Assembly (NCBI GenBank): GCA_016124795.1 | Contig: WGNB01000038.1 | Coordinates: 62,001 to 126,000, forward strand | Length of the DNA: 64,000 bases | Direction: 5' to 3' | DNA from: Rhodopseudomonas sp. | Lineage (GTDB): Bacteria > Pseudomonadota > Alphaproteobacteria > Rhizobiales > Xanthobacteraceae | Shown here: positions 38,944 through 46,790 of the stretch, in pieces | Numbering within the stretch: the stretch's first letter is position 1 | How the letters are laid out: each line of letters begins with the position of its first letter | The notes under the pieces: generated by a model | Told to the model about the DNA's origin: nothing | Databases searched by the model: none | What the model saw: the letters and a program-made list of their open reading frames with translations, nothing else | Made by a program: the position numbers and the translations under genes

Positions 38944-40657
38944 CGGAGGCCGCCTTTCCCAGCGCAGTCATCGCGGCCTGAAGCGCCGTGCGCAGTTCGG
39001 TGAATTTCTCAAGCTGGTCCTCGCCGATCTCCTCGCCCATTCGCTGGACACGGCGCAGGATGTCGAGCGCGGCAATGGCCTGCGGCGGCGCGCCGCGTTC
39101 GAGCGCGGCCTGCGCCTGATCGATGAAGTCGAGAATGATGGTCAGCATGGCGGTCTGGCGTTGCGGCGAGCAATAGCGGTCGACTTCGGAAAACGCCGAC
39201 TGGCGCAGGAAGGCTTCGTTGATCAGTTCGGCGCAGAGCAAAGTTACCTGCTGTGCCGGCGGCAGCGAGTCCTTGCCGACGATGCGCGCCATCCGTTCGA
39301 GGTCGGCCTGGGCTTCCAGTAGCGACAGCAGCTTTTCGCGATGGGGCTGCCATTGCGAATTGCCGCGCGCCGCCCACCAGGCGGCGAAGCGCCCGGCATT
39401 CTCCGAATAGGATTGCAGCGGATGGATCGCCGGATAGAACCGCGCTTGCGCGCGTTCGCGGTCGAGTCCCCAGAAGCAGCGAACGTAACGCTTGGTATGG
39501 CTGGTGACCGGTTCGGAAAAATCGCCGGCCGGCGGCGACACCGCGCCAATGATGGTGAGCGAGCCGTCCTTGTCGCCGAGCGTCCTGACCCGCGCCGCGC
39601 GTTCGTAGAACTCCGCCAGCCGCGAGCCGAGGTAAGCCGGGTAGGCGGCTTCGCCCGGCAATTCGCCGAGGCGGCCGGAGACTTCGCGTAGCGCTTCGGC
39701 CCAGCGGCTGGTCGAATCCGCCATCAGCGCGACATGCAGGCCCTGGTCGCGGAAATATTCGCCGACGGTGACGGCGGTGTAGATCGAAGCTTCGCGCGCG
39801 GCGACCGGCATGTTCGAGGTATTGGCGATGATGACGGTGCGCTCCATCAGCCCGCGTCCGGTGCGCGGATCGGCGAGCTTGGGAAATTCACGCAAGACCT
39901 CGGCCATCTCGTTGCCGCGTTCGCCGCAACCGACATAGACGATGACGTCGGCGTCGCACCATTTCGCCAGCGTCTCCTGCAACACCGTCTTGCCGGTGCC
40001 GAAGCCGCCGGGGATCGCGGCCTGACCGCCGCGCGACACCGGAAACAGCGTGTCGAGGATGCGCTGGCCGGTGACCATCGGTTCGTCGGCCGGCAGACGG
40101 CGGCGTACCGGTCGGGCCTTGCGGATCGCCCAGGTCTGGAAGAAGCCGATATCGGCGACATCGCCGCTTGCGGTTCTGACCGTGCAGAGGATGGCGTCGA
40201 GCGGTTGCGGGCCCGCGGCTGCGATGGTCTCGACGGTGCCGGCAAGATCGGGCGGCAACAAAACGCTTTGCACGACGCCGTCGCCGGGCAGGTCGCCGAT
40301 CGCCGCGCCGGCGGTCAGTGTGTCGCCTTGTCTGACCAGCGGACGGAACGCGATGGTCGCAGGCGCCGGCTTCTCCCCGGCGTCGAGCGGACGCAGCAGG
40401 CCGTCGAAGATATGGCCGAGCAGATGCGGGCCGAGCCGCACCGACATCGCCGCGCCGGTGCCGCGCACGCTGTCGCCCGGCCGCATGCCGGTGGTGTCCT
40501 CGTAGACCTGACCGACCAGCTCATCGTCCTTCAGGCGGATGACCTCGCCGGGCCGGCGGTGCGGACCGACCTCGATCGCTTCGCCGATGCGAAAGGCGCT
40601 GGTTACTGTCGCGTAGACCACCGGCCCGCCGACCCATCGGATGACAGCGTCACTCAT
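38933..40657 (-). CDS. ntpA: V/A-type ATP synthase subunit A (catalytic)
   Basis: Catalytic ATPase subunit, 574 residues, typical for A-type. The P-loop is GGFGTGKT at 217-224; the usual form is GPFGSGKT, so two positions vary while Gly, Lys and Thr are kept. The catalytic Glu lies in VGCGERGNEMAEVL (near 245), and NTSNMPVAAREASIYT and DSTSRWAEALREVSGRLGE follow. The bulge domain characteristic of A (versus F-type beta) is present in the first 200 residues. ATG 40657 overlaps the subunit E stop by 8 bases. Confidence 0.95.
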   Translation of the reverse strand: MSDAVIRWVGGPVVYATVTSAFRIGEAIEVGPHRRPGEVIRLKDDELVGQVYEDTTGMRPGDSVRGTGAAMSVRLGPHLLGHIFDGLLRPLDAGEKPAPATIAFRPLVRQGDTLTAGAAIGDLPGDGVVQSVLLPPDLAGTVETIAAAGPQPLDAILCTVRTASGDVADIGFFQTWAIRKARPVRRRLPADEPMVTGQRILDTLFPVSRGGQAAIPGGFGTGKTVLQETLAKWCDADVIVYVGCGERGNEMAEVLREFPKLADPRTGRGLMERTVIIANTSNMPVAAREASIYTAVTVGEYFRDQGLHVALMADSTSRWAEALREVSGRLGELPGEAAYPAYLGSRLAEFYERAARVRTLGDKDGSLTIIGAVSPPAGDFSEPVTSHTKRYVRCFWGLDRERAQARFYPAIHPLQSYSENAGRFAAWWAARGNSQWQPHREKLLSLLEAQADLERMARIVGKDSLPPAQQVTLLCAELINEAFLRQSAFSEVDRYCSPQRQTAMLTIILDFIDQAQAALERGAPPQAIAALDILRRVQRMGEEIGEDQLEKFTELRTALQAAMTALGKAASDAA

Positions 40658-41339
40658 GCGGTAAACCTTCGGTCGTTGATTGGGCCGAGCCTTGCGCCAG
40701 CGCGTCAAGCAGCAGCGCGGCAATCGCCCGGTTGTCATACAGAAGGCCGGCGACCGTGGCGTCGAGCACGGCCTGGTCAGCCGTGACGCGCAGGCCGGCG
40801 GCGATGGCGGGGTCGGCGGTGAAGGTGAGGACGAGACCGTCCTGGTTTGCAAAACCGGCGACGAAGCCGGCCTGATCGGCAGCGCTCCAGTCGTGCGGGT
40901 GCTCGACCGTCCAGGGACCGGGCCGCAACCGGCTCGAACACAGCGCTGCGATTTTGTCGGTCCAGACCTTGCGGGCGGCGAGGTCGCGCCAACGCGCCGT
41001 GAGCGTCTCATGCAGCAAGGGCCAGGCGGCTTCGAGCGCGCGGCTCGCCTGTCGCTGCTCGCGGTTGCGCGCGGCCGTGTCGAGCTCGGCACTGGCGCGG
41101 GTCAGCCGCCGTTCGCCCTCGCGCCTCAAGTCGGCGATCGCGCCGCGCAGCTTCTGGCGTGCGCTAACGCGCGCCTGGGCGACGATCGCGCGCGCGTCGG
41201 TTCGGGCCGATGCCAGAACGGCGTCGCCTTCTTCATTCAACTGGCGTTCGATTTCCTGGGTCAGCGCGTCGGCCTGGAGCGACGGAATGAGGCTCGTCGG
41301 CTCGGGCGCTTGCGAGATCGGAAGGTCGGATCGGTTCAT
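40650..41339 (-). CDS. V/A-type ATP synthase subunit E (peripheral stalk)
   Basis: Stator protein, 229 residues. The first half is a long Ala/Arg/Glu-rich helix (about 25-115) as in E subunits, followed by a compact C-terminal domain (VTADQAVLDATVAGLL). Sequence conservation of E is weak, so the call rests on length, helical pattern and position between F and A. It overlaps F by four bases and A by eight. Confidence 0.8.
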   Translation of the reverse strand: MNRSDLPISQAPEPTSLIPSLQADALTQEIERQLNEEGDAVLASARTDARAIVAQARVSARQKLRGAIADLRREGERRLTRASAELDTAARNREQRQASRALEAAWPLLHETLTARWRDLAARKVWTDKIAALCSSRLRPGPWTVEHPHDWSAADQAGFVAGFANQDGLVLTFTADPAIAAGLRVTADQAVLDATVAGLLYDNRAIAALLLDALAQGSAQSTTEGLPHE

Positions 41340-41632
41340 AGATCGATCCCCAGAATTCGCCGCAGCTTGCCGCCCAGATCGGGCGGCTGATCGCGGAACA
41401 AAACATCCGGGACAATCGCCAGCCCCGGCCTTTCCGCGAGCCGCGCGACGTCCAGTTCGGGCGCGGCGATGCGGCGCGCCAACCCGGCGGTGATGATGAC
41501 GAGGTCGGCGCGGGAGCGCGCCTCGCGCAAGGCGGCGCCGGCTTCGTCCGGCGCCGGGACGACGGTCTCGATGCCGGCCAGGCGATAGCCCGCGGCGGTC
41601 AATTCGTCGCCGATGAAAACCGCCGATGCCAT
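41336..41632 (-). CDS. V/A-type ATP synthase subunit F
   Basis: Small central-shaft subunit, 98 residues, with the F pattern FIGDELTAAGYRLAGIETV at the start and LVIITAGLARRI in the middle. It is the usual length and sits one base after the K gene stop. Confidence 0.88.
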   Translation of the reverse strand: MASAVFIGDELTAAGYRLAGIETVVPAPDEAGAALREARSRADLVIITAGLARRIAAPELDVARLAERPGLAIVPDVLFRDQPPDLGGKLRRILGIDL

Positions 41633-41633
41633 A

Positions 41634-41990
41634 TCAGCCGGCCCGGTTGAGAATGAGGACGGCGACGATCAGGCCATAGATCGCGATGCCTTCGGCGAGG
41701 CCGACGAGGATCAGCACGCGTCCGAGCAGTTCGGGCTTTTCCGCGAGCGCACCGACCGCCGCGCTGCCGACGGAGGCGACCGCGTAGCCGGCGGCGAGCG
41801 TCGACAGACCGGCGGCGATAGCCGCCGCCATCATGGCCCAAGGTGCCACCGACGAGTCGGCGGCGGCGCGTGTCGCGGTTTGCGCCGCCGCCGGATCGAT
41901 TTGAAACATCAGGATGGTGACGCCGACGGCGACAATCGAGGCCGCCGCGAGCACCAAAGCCGGAATACGCAAGTTCACCGTCATGGTCAT
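41634..41990 (-). CDS. ntpK: V/A-type ATP synthase subunit K (membrane ring, c subunit)
   Basis: Ion-carrying ring subunit, 118 residues. A hydrophobic leader (residues 8-30, probably cleaved as in some A-type c subunits) is followed by a single two-helix hairpin. Helix 1 is Gly/Ala-rich (about 50-80), the loop is AEKPEL and helix 2 carries the ion-binding Glu100 in GLAEGIAIYGLIV. The helix-1 Gln seen in Na+-type rings is absent, which points to protons; that is inference. The start is ATG 41990 or 41984. Confidence 0.9.
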   Translation of the reverse strand: MTMTVNLRIPALVLAAASIVAVGVTILMFQIDPAAAQTATRAAADSSVAPWAMMAAAIAAGLSTLAAGYAVASVGSAAVGALAEKPELLGRVLILVGLAEGIAIYGLIVAVLILNRAG

Positions 41991-41998
41991 TCGCCTTG

Positions 41999-43846
41999 TT
42001 AAATTTGTTCCGATGGCTGGTCTTGGACGATCACCGGCGGTGGCAGCGGCTTGAACGCGCGGCCGGTGCCGGTGAGAAAACGGACGAAGAATTCGAACAG
42101 CAGCAGGCGGGTGGTCTGGATGCTGACCACCATCCCTTCGAGCGCGATCACCAGTACATTGCCGAGCGCCAGCACGATCCAGAAGCCGTAACGTCCGCTG
42201 GCCTGCGCCATCTCGACGATGGCCACCGACAGACCGGCATGGGCCAGCGCGAAGGCGCCGACGCGGGCAAAGGATACGGTGTTGACCAGAAGCCGCAGCA
42301 CCTGTTCGACAAACTCCGCCGCCGCGGTGGCCAACGCGGTCAGCCGTCCGTGCTCGGCCAGCGCGACCGCGCCGAGGATGAACCAAAGCGTGCCGAGAGT
42401 CGCGATCAACAGGCCATTCTGCCGCAGCGTTTCAAGCGGCGTCATCATCAGGCCGACATAGGCGACGGTGAGGCCGGCGCGATGGCCCCACCAATGCAGC
42501 GCTTCGCCGCGCCAGTGCATCTGCACGGCGTCAAGCACGAGCCCGAGCGCGATGATCGCCATGCCGGCGATGACAGCGACGATCAGAAGCATGATCGGTT
42601 CGTCCATCGGGCGCAGCCAGAGCGCCGGGATGACGTGCTCGAGGCCGAACACGCTGCCGAACAGGATGCCGAACAGCATCGCCATGATGCCGCCCGGCAC
42701 CAGCATTCGGGTCATGGGGATCCGGCCGCCGAGCGCCAGCCCGGCGATCAGGACGATGGCGCCTTGGCCGACATCGCCGAACATGAAACCGAAGATCGAC
42801 GAGGCGATCACCGCCAGCAATTGGCTCGGGTCGCTTTCGTTCCGTCCGGGCGTGCCGAGCATTCGGGCGAAGACTTCGAAGGCGCGCGCCCAGCCCGGAT
42901 TGTTCAGCATCATCGGCGCGCTCATGCCCGCCGGCGCATCCGTCAGCCGCAGAATATAGCGGACCCCGCAGCCTTCGAGCGCGGCGCGCAAGCGTGCGCC
43001 GGTGACGTCGCTGGTCCAGCCGGTCACCCAGGCCAGCCGCTGGCTGCCGCGCAGGTCCTTGGCGTGCGCGTTCAGCCATTCGATCAAGGCCATGTCGCCG
43101 AGCGCCGGCGCGATCTGGAGCCGCTGTGACAGTTCGGCCAATTGCGCCCGCGAAGTAGAGCGACGGTCTTCGATGCCGGCGACGCGTTCGGCGATGGCGG
43201 TCGTTGCCGCCCCGGCCGATGCCGGCAGCCAGGCTGGCAGTCTGGCCGTCGTGGCTTTCAGCGCCGGCAGTTGCGCCTCGATGTCGGCGATATCGGTGGT
43301 CCGGCCGACAATCAGAGCGTAGCTCGCGTCGGGTGTCTGCCAGGACTTAAAAAGTGTCAGCGCCGGCAGGTCGCGCAGCGTGCCGCCGGCCGGCAATATC
43401 AGCAACCGGCTTTGTAATTTCGGGCCGGCCTGGGCGAGGCTGCGCAGATCGGGAAAATCGGCGCCGGCACTTTGCAGGGCCGCTTGCAGACGCGCCAACT
43501 CGGCGATGTCCTGGGTCAGGTGCTCGATGGTGGCAATGATCGGATCGGCCTCGCGCGTCCAGGCGGTCAGCCTTTCGCGCGCCGACTTCAAGGTGTCGCT
43601 CAGGTTTTCCGGCTGTCGCTGCGGTGTCGTGGTTGCTGCCGGCCAATAGGTCCGGTAATGGCGCGCCAATTCGTGGTGCGTTTTGATGGCGTCGTCGAGG
43701 CCGGGAAACAGCAAACGGTCGCTGACCTGGCTGCGCGCTTCCAGTTCGACGGCGCCTGTGCGCGACAGGCATTCCATCACCCGCGCCAGTTCCTGGTGCA
43801 CGGTCGCCAGTTCGAACCACTGGGCAGCGACCGGACGTAGCGTCAT
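41999..43846 (-). CDS. ntpI: V/A-type ATP synthase subunit I (a subunit)
   Basis: Membrane stator subunit, 615 residues. The first half (1 to about 310) is the cytoplasmic coiled arm. The second half has about eight membrane segments with FGFMFGDVGQGAIVLI near 352 and the essential Arg528 in NTVSFARVGAFALAHAG, the residue that faces the ring Glu during ion transport. Full length for bacterial I subunits. It overlaps the C gene by four bases. Confidence 0.95.
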   Translation of the reverse strand: MTLRPVAAQWFELATVHQELARVMECLSRTGAVELEARSQVSDRLLFPGLDDAIKTHHELARHYRTYWPAATTTPQRQPENLSDTLKSARERLTAWTREADPIIATIEHLTQDIAELARLQAALQSAGADFPDLRSLAQAGPKLQSRLLILPAGGTLRDLPALTLFKSWQTPDASYALIVGRTTDIADIEAQLPALKATTARLPAWLPASAGAATTAIAERVAGIEDRRSTSRAQLAELSQRLQIAPALGDMALIEWLNAHAKDLRGSQRLAWVTGWTSDVTGARLRAALEGCGVRYILRLTDAPAGMSAPMMLNNPGWARAFEVFARMLGTPGRNESDPSQLLAVIASSIFGFMFGDVGQGAIVLIAGLALGGRIPMTRMLVPGGIMAMLFGILFGSVFGLEHVIPALWLRPMDEPIMLLIVAVIAGMAIIALGLVLDAVQMHWRGEALHWWGHRAGLTVAYVGLMMTPLETLRQNGLLIATLGTLWFILGAVALAEHGRLTALATAAAEFVEQVLRLLVNTVSFARVGAFALAHAGLSVAIVEMAQASGRYGFWIVLALGNVLVIALEGMVVSIQTTRLLLFEFFVRFLTGTGRAFKPLPPPVIVQDQPSEQI

Positions 43847-44619
43847 GCCGCCTCCTGTGCGCGTGCCGGCGTAAACAGCCGTCGTCGGCTCAGTCCGCCG
43901 CGCAGCCGTTCCAGATCGAGCGCGACCAGGACCAGATGGCTGAACACCGCGACCGGAGAGGCGCCGTGTCGGCGAAACAGCCGGGTTACGGCGCGGGCAA
44001 GGTCGAGCCGGTGCGGCGCGCTGGTGTCGGGCGGCAGGCTTGCCGTCAACTGGGCGTGGTGGTCGATGATGAGTTGCATCAACGCGGATAGAGCCCGGAT
44101 GTCAGTTCTGTCAGGCGTTGGCCACAGCGAGCGCCAATGCGCTGTCCAGCGTGTTGCCAGACTGCTGGCATGATCGGACGTCGGCAAGAGCGGCGCGAAA
44201 GGGGATTTTTCCAGGCGCGCCAGCCGTTGCGGAATATCGCCTTCGGTGAAGTCGGCCCATCGTGTGTCATGCTTGAGCCAGACCGGGATGTCGTCGCGCA
44301 GCAGGGCCGCCAGCGCCGGCAGGTCGGGCGCCAAGGCCGTCCATTGCGTCGCCGCTTGCCAATCGCGATCGAGCCAGGTCGCGATTTCAGCGACGTAGTC
44401 GCGCCACGCCGCGCCGAGGTGTCGTTCAATGGCGTGACTGGTCATTGCGGCATTCAGGCGGTCGACGAAGCGGCGAAGCGGCGTGGCGCGGGCGCGATCG
44501 AGATAATGATCGAAGGATTGCGCCGCTTCGAGCGCGCGCCAGTCATCTTCCGTCAGGCGTTCGCCATGACGCGCCTGGAGTCTGGCTTGCACATAGCGCC
44601 AGCGTGGCTGGTTGCTCAC
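43843..44619 (-). CDS. V/A-type ATP synthase subunit C-like protein
   Basis: Predicted socket subunit linking the rotor to the ring, 258 residues. It is mostly helical, with a YVQARLQARHGERLTEDDWR start that matches the beginning of C/AC39 subunits, and NAAMTSHAIERHLGAAWRDYV. It is shorter and more divergent than classic C (about 330-350 residues); the identification rests on the start motif and operon position. It overlaps I and G/H by four bases each. Confidence 0.75.
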   Translation of the reverse strand: MSNQPRWRYVQARLQARHGERLTEDDWRALEAAQSFDHYLDRARATPLRRFVDRLNAAMTSHAIERHLGAAWRDYVAEIATWLDRDWQAATQWTALAPDLPALAALLRDDIPVWLKHDTRWADFTEGDIPQRLARLEKSPFAPLLPTSDHASSLATRWTAHWRSLWPTPDRTDIRALSALMQLIIDHHAQLTASLPPDTSAPHRLDLARAVTRLFRRHGASPVAVFSHLVLVALDLERLRGGLSRRRLFTPARAQEAA

Positions 44620-44963
44620 GGGCCACCGGTCAACGTGGCGGCAACCCGACGCACCGCCTGGATCAGCGCTTCGTCATCATTGCCAACGGCGGAATCGACG
44701 TTGTCGCTTTGTGGCGCGCTATTCTCGGTCAGCCGCTGAATTTCGGTCTGGAGTTTTTCCAGATAGCGTGTGTGTAATTTCGTCGCGCAATTTTCGGCGC
44801 GGCGGGCTATCGCGCTGGCCTCGTCGCGAGCTGCCGCGAGGACTTGCCGGGCCTGTTCGGAGCGCTGGCGCAGCATCTCGACGCCGTCGCGCTCGCTCTT
44901 GAGCACGCGCTCGATTGCGGTAACGACGGGATCGTTGTGATGCTCGTCCGCTTGCCGCGTCAT
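44616..44963 (-). CDS. V/A-type ATP synthase subunit G/H-like protein (peripheral stalk)
   Basis: Small coiled-coil stator protein, 115 residues. The central helix ERDGVEMLRQRSEQARQVLA resembles subunit G/H, which pairs with E. The C-terminal third (after residue 80) is less helical and unusual. It is the first gene of the ATPase operon; its promoter should lie in 44964-45011. Confidence 0.7.
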   Translation of the reverse strand: MTRQADEHHNDPVVTAIERVLKSERDGVEMLRQRSEQARQVLAAARDEASAIARRAENCATKLHTRYLEKLQTEIQRLTENSAPQSDNVDSAVGNDDEALIQAVRRVAATLTGGP

Positions 44964-45011
44964 GATAAGTCGCCCGTGAAATTTCCGATCCGCAATTGTC
45001 TTCGAAATTGA

Positions 45012-45036
45012 CGCCGCCGCGAAAACAGCGGCGGCG
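45012..45036. terminator. Perfect 9-bp hairpin between rhodanese and ATPase genes
   Basis: CGCCGCCGC and GCGGCGGCG pair perfectly around a 7-base loop (GAAAACA). A second, tighter dyad, GACTGATCAATCAGTC, lies at 45070-45085 just after the rhodanese stop. Together they probably end most rhodanese transcripts before the ATPase operon, although no strong T-run follows on the minus strand. Confidence 0.5.
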
Positions 45037-45092
45037 CAGTCTCATCTTTAACGAAAGAGTCGCATCGGTGACTGATCAATCAGTCGCCCGAA

Positions 45093-45548
45093 TTACTTCT
45101 CCCAGGGAAACCCTTTCTTCTCGAAGTCGGCCGTGTTGGCAATGACGGCCGTGGCGTTCTTGAAGCCGATGCGCTTCATATCGGCGGCGGCCAGAGTTGC
45201 GCGTCCGCCGGTGGCGCACTGCAGATAGATCTTGGTCTTCATGTTGACCGTCTTGGGATAGCCCATTTTCTTCCAGATCTGGAATTCCAGCAGGCCGCGC
45301 GGAATGTTAATGGTGCCCTTGACGTGACCGGCGGCATATTCGGCCGGTTCGCGGATGTCGATCAGCAGGGCGCCGTTCGGGTTCTTGGCGGCGGCAAGAT
45401 AAGTGTCGAGGTCGGCCGTCTTGACCGTTTTGCGCACCTTGGTGACGTAGCTGCCGAAGCTGTCCGGCCAGTTTTCGGCGGCATAGGCCGGCGCGCTGAT
45501 AGCGAGTGCGGTGAACAGAACAAGGGCGAAACGCATTGCGCTTTTCAT
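45093..45548 (-). CDS. Exported rhodanese-domain protein
   Basis: Single-domain rhodanese, 151 residues, with a Sec signal peptide (MKSAMRFALVLFTALAISAP, probable cut after AYA at 23). The active-site loop CATGGR starts at Cys111 and DIREPAEY is the usual DxR motif, so it should carry a persulfide in the periplasm. ATG 45548 was chosen because the signal peptide begins there and GGGAG lies upstream. It is divergent from the STAS-like gene and shares the FNR-type box at 45626-45639. Confidence 0.9.
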   Translation of the reverse strand: MKSAMRFALVLFTALAISAPAYAAENWPDSFGSYVTKVRKTVKTADLDTYLAAAKNPNGALLIDIREPAEYAAGHVKGTINIPRGLLEFQIWKKMGYPKTVNMKTKIYLQCATGGRATLAAADMKRIGFKNATAVIANTADFEKKGFPWEK

Positions 45549-45625
45549 GACAATCGGCTCCCGGGGTTGAAGATTAGGGTTAGATAATCCCGCCATGATT
45601 TGTGCGGGTTTCCCGGCGGTCATCA

Positions 45626-45639
45626 TTGATATGTATCAA
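45626..45639. promoter_or_regulatory. FNR/FixK/ANR-type box (TTGAT-N4-ATCAA)
   Basis: Perfect TTGAT-ATGT-ATCAA, midway between the divergent rhodanese (start 45548) and STAS-like (start 45697) genes. The centre is 64 bases from the STAS ATG, with a TTTGATAG -10-like hexamer in between, a distance that allows class II activation. FNR/FixK proteins switch on genes at low oxygen. Confidence 0.8.
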
Positions 45640-45696
45640 CGTGAAATTGCATGGCCTGGCCGTTTGATAGTCCTGTCAAATCCGAAGGAGGCGATC

Positions 45697-46080
45697 ATGA
45701 TCGAACGTTTGACCGGTTTTCCAGACCATGTCTTGCCAGACAATGTCTTGGCATTCGTTTGCAAAGGTCGCGTGACGAAGGCCGATTACGAGGGCGTTTT
45801 GATCCCGGCGGTCACCAAGGCGCTGGAAACTTATGACAAGCTCGATCTGTATTATGAAATCGCCGCCGATTTCGAGGGGTTCGATCCGGGCGCGATGTGG
45901 GCCGACGCGAAGGTCGGGCTGGCGCATCTCAGCCGTTGGCGCAAGATCGCGGTGGTGACGGATGTCGACTGGATCGGCCACGCGGTCGCGATGTTCGGCT
46001 TCATGATGCCGGCCGAGGTGAAGGTGTTTCCGCTGGCCGAAGCCGCGAAGGCGCGCGCCTGGATCGGTCAGGCGGCTTAG
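45697..46080 (+). CDS. STAS/SpoIIAA-like protein
   Basis: Small soluble protein, 127 residues, of the SpoIIAA-like (DUF3478) type: LTGFPDHVLAFVCKGRVTKADY is the family-like start (with a short insertion), and WRKIAVVTDVDWI and VKVFPLAEAAKARAWI follow. These domains have an STAS-like fold and may bind lipids or act as protein adaptors; no biochemical role is assigned. The start has AAGGAGG (45685-45691) 5 bases upstream. The FNR-type box lies upstream. Confidence 0.85.
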   Translation: MIERLTGFPDHVLPDNVLAFVCKGRVTKADYEGVLIPAVTKALETYDKLDLYYEIAADFEGFDPGAMWADAKVGLAHLSRWRKIAVVTDVDWIGHAVAMFGFMMPAEVKVFPLAEAAKARAWIGQAA

Positions 46081-46198
46081 CCATTTTCGCTGGCCGATTT
46101 TTATTGAAGCCGTGTTGCGATTGTTGCCGTCGCCATTACTGCTGCGCGCGGCTGAATTTGCATTGCAAAAAAGTCGCAGTTGGAACGAATGCCGACTG

Positions 46199-46212
46199 TT
46201 GATTCATATCAA
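46199..46212. promoter_or_regulatory. FNR/FixK/ANR-type box upstream of the YeeE/YedE genes
   Basis: Perfect TTGAT-TCAT-ATCAA. A TATAAT hexamer follows at 46239-46244 (an alternative -10, TATAGA, is at 46233-46238). The box centre would then be about 41-46 bases before the transcription start, the class II activation position. The start of transcription would fall near 46247-46251, very close to ATG 46254. Confidence 0.82.
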
Positions 46213-46253
46213 GGTGTCGCCAATTCGCTGAATATAGATATAATTTAAAGAAT

Positions 46254-46790
46254 ATGTCAGCCGTGGGTTTGCCGATGCCAACAGCCGTCCGCCCTTTCTG
46301 GCCGCCGCTTGCCGCCGGTATCGTGCTCGGGCTGGTGCTGCTGCTGACGTTTCTGCTCAATGGTTACGGCCTTGGCGCCAGTGGATTTTTCACACGGTTG
46401 ACGGCCTGGCTGGGCGGCGAATTGGCCGGCCCGGTGACGCAGGCCAACAGCTATCTCGGGCCTTTCCTGAAAGGCGCCAATCCGCTGGCGAGCTGGATCA
46501 GTTGGGAAATCGTCGGCGTGATGCTCGGTGCCTTGTTGGCGGCGCTGACCGGCGGCCGGTTTCGCTTGCGGCTTGATGGCGCGCCGCGCCTGGGCGGTGG
46601 CGGCCGGATCGCTCTGGCGCTGGGCGGCGGTGTCCTGACCGGCTTCGGCGCGCGGCTGGCGCGTGGCTGCACCAGCGGCATCGGCTTGTCGGGAAGCGCG
46701 CCGCTGGCGGTGGCCGGCTTTCTGTTTCTCATCGGCTTTTTCATTGTCGGCATCGCCGTCAGTTTCCTGACCCGGAGGATCTGGGCATGA
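46254..46790 (+). CDS. YeeE/YedE family transporter, first half-protein
   Basis: Inner-membrane protein, 178 residues, with about four to five hydrophobic segments. The conserved Cys motif of the YeeE/YedE (thiosulfate/sulfur transport) family is GFGARLARGCTSGIGLSG. Many family members are about 350 residues with two such halves; here the halves are separate genes, as in PmpA/PmpB. It overlaps the second half by four bases. The start may instead be ATG 46275, because the inferred transcription start leaves almost no leader before 46254. Confidence 0.88.
   Translation: MSAVGLPMPTAVRPFWPPLAAGIVLGLVLLLTFLLNGYGLGASGFFTRLTAWLGGELAGPVTQANSYLGPFLKGANPLASWISWEIVGVMLGALLAALTGGRFRLRLDGAPRLGGGGRIALALGGGVLTGFGARLARGCTSGIGLSGSAPLAVAGFLFLIGFFIVGIAVSFLTRRIWA

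Noticed and set aside
45070-45085. GACTGATCAATCAGTC as a third FNR box
   Set aside because: It is a perfect dyad but does not have the TTGAT-N4-ATCAA spacing; more likely a hairpin after the rhodanese stop.
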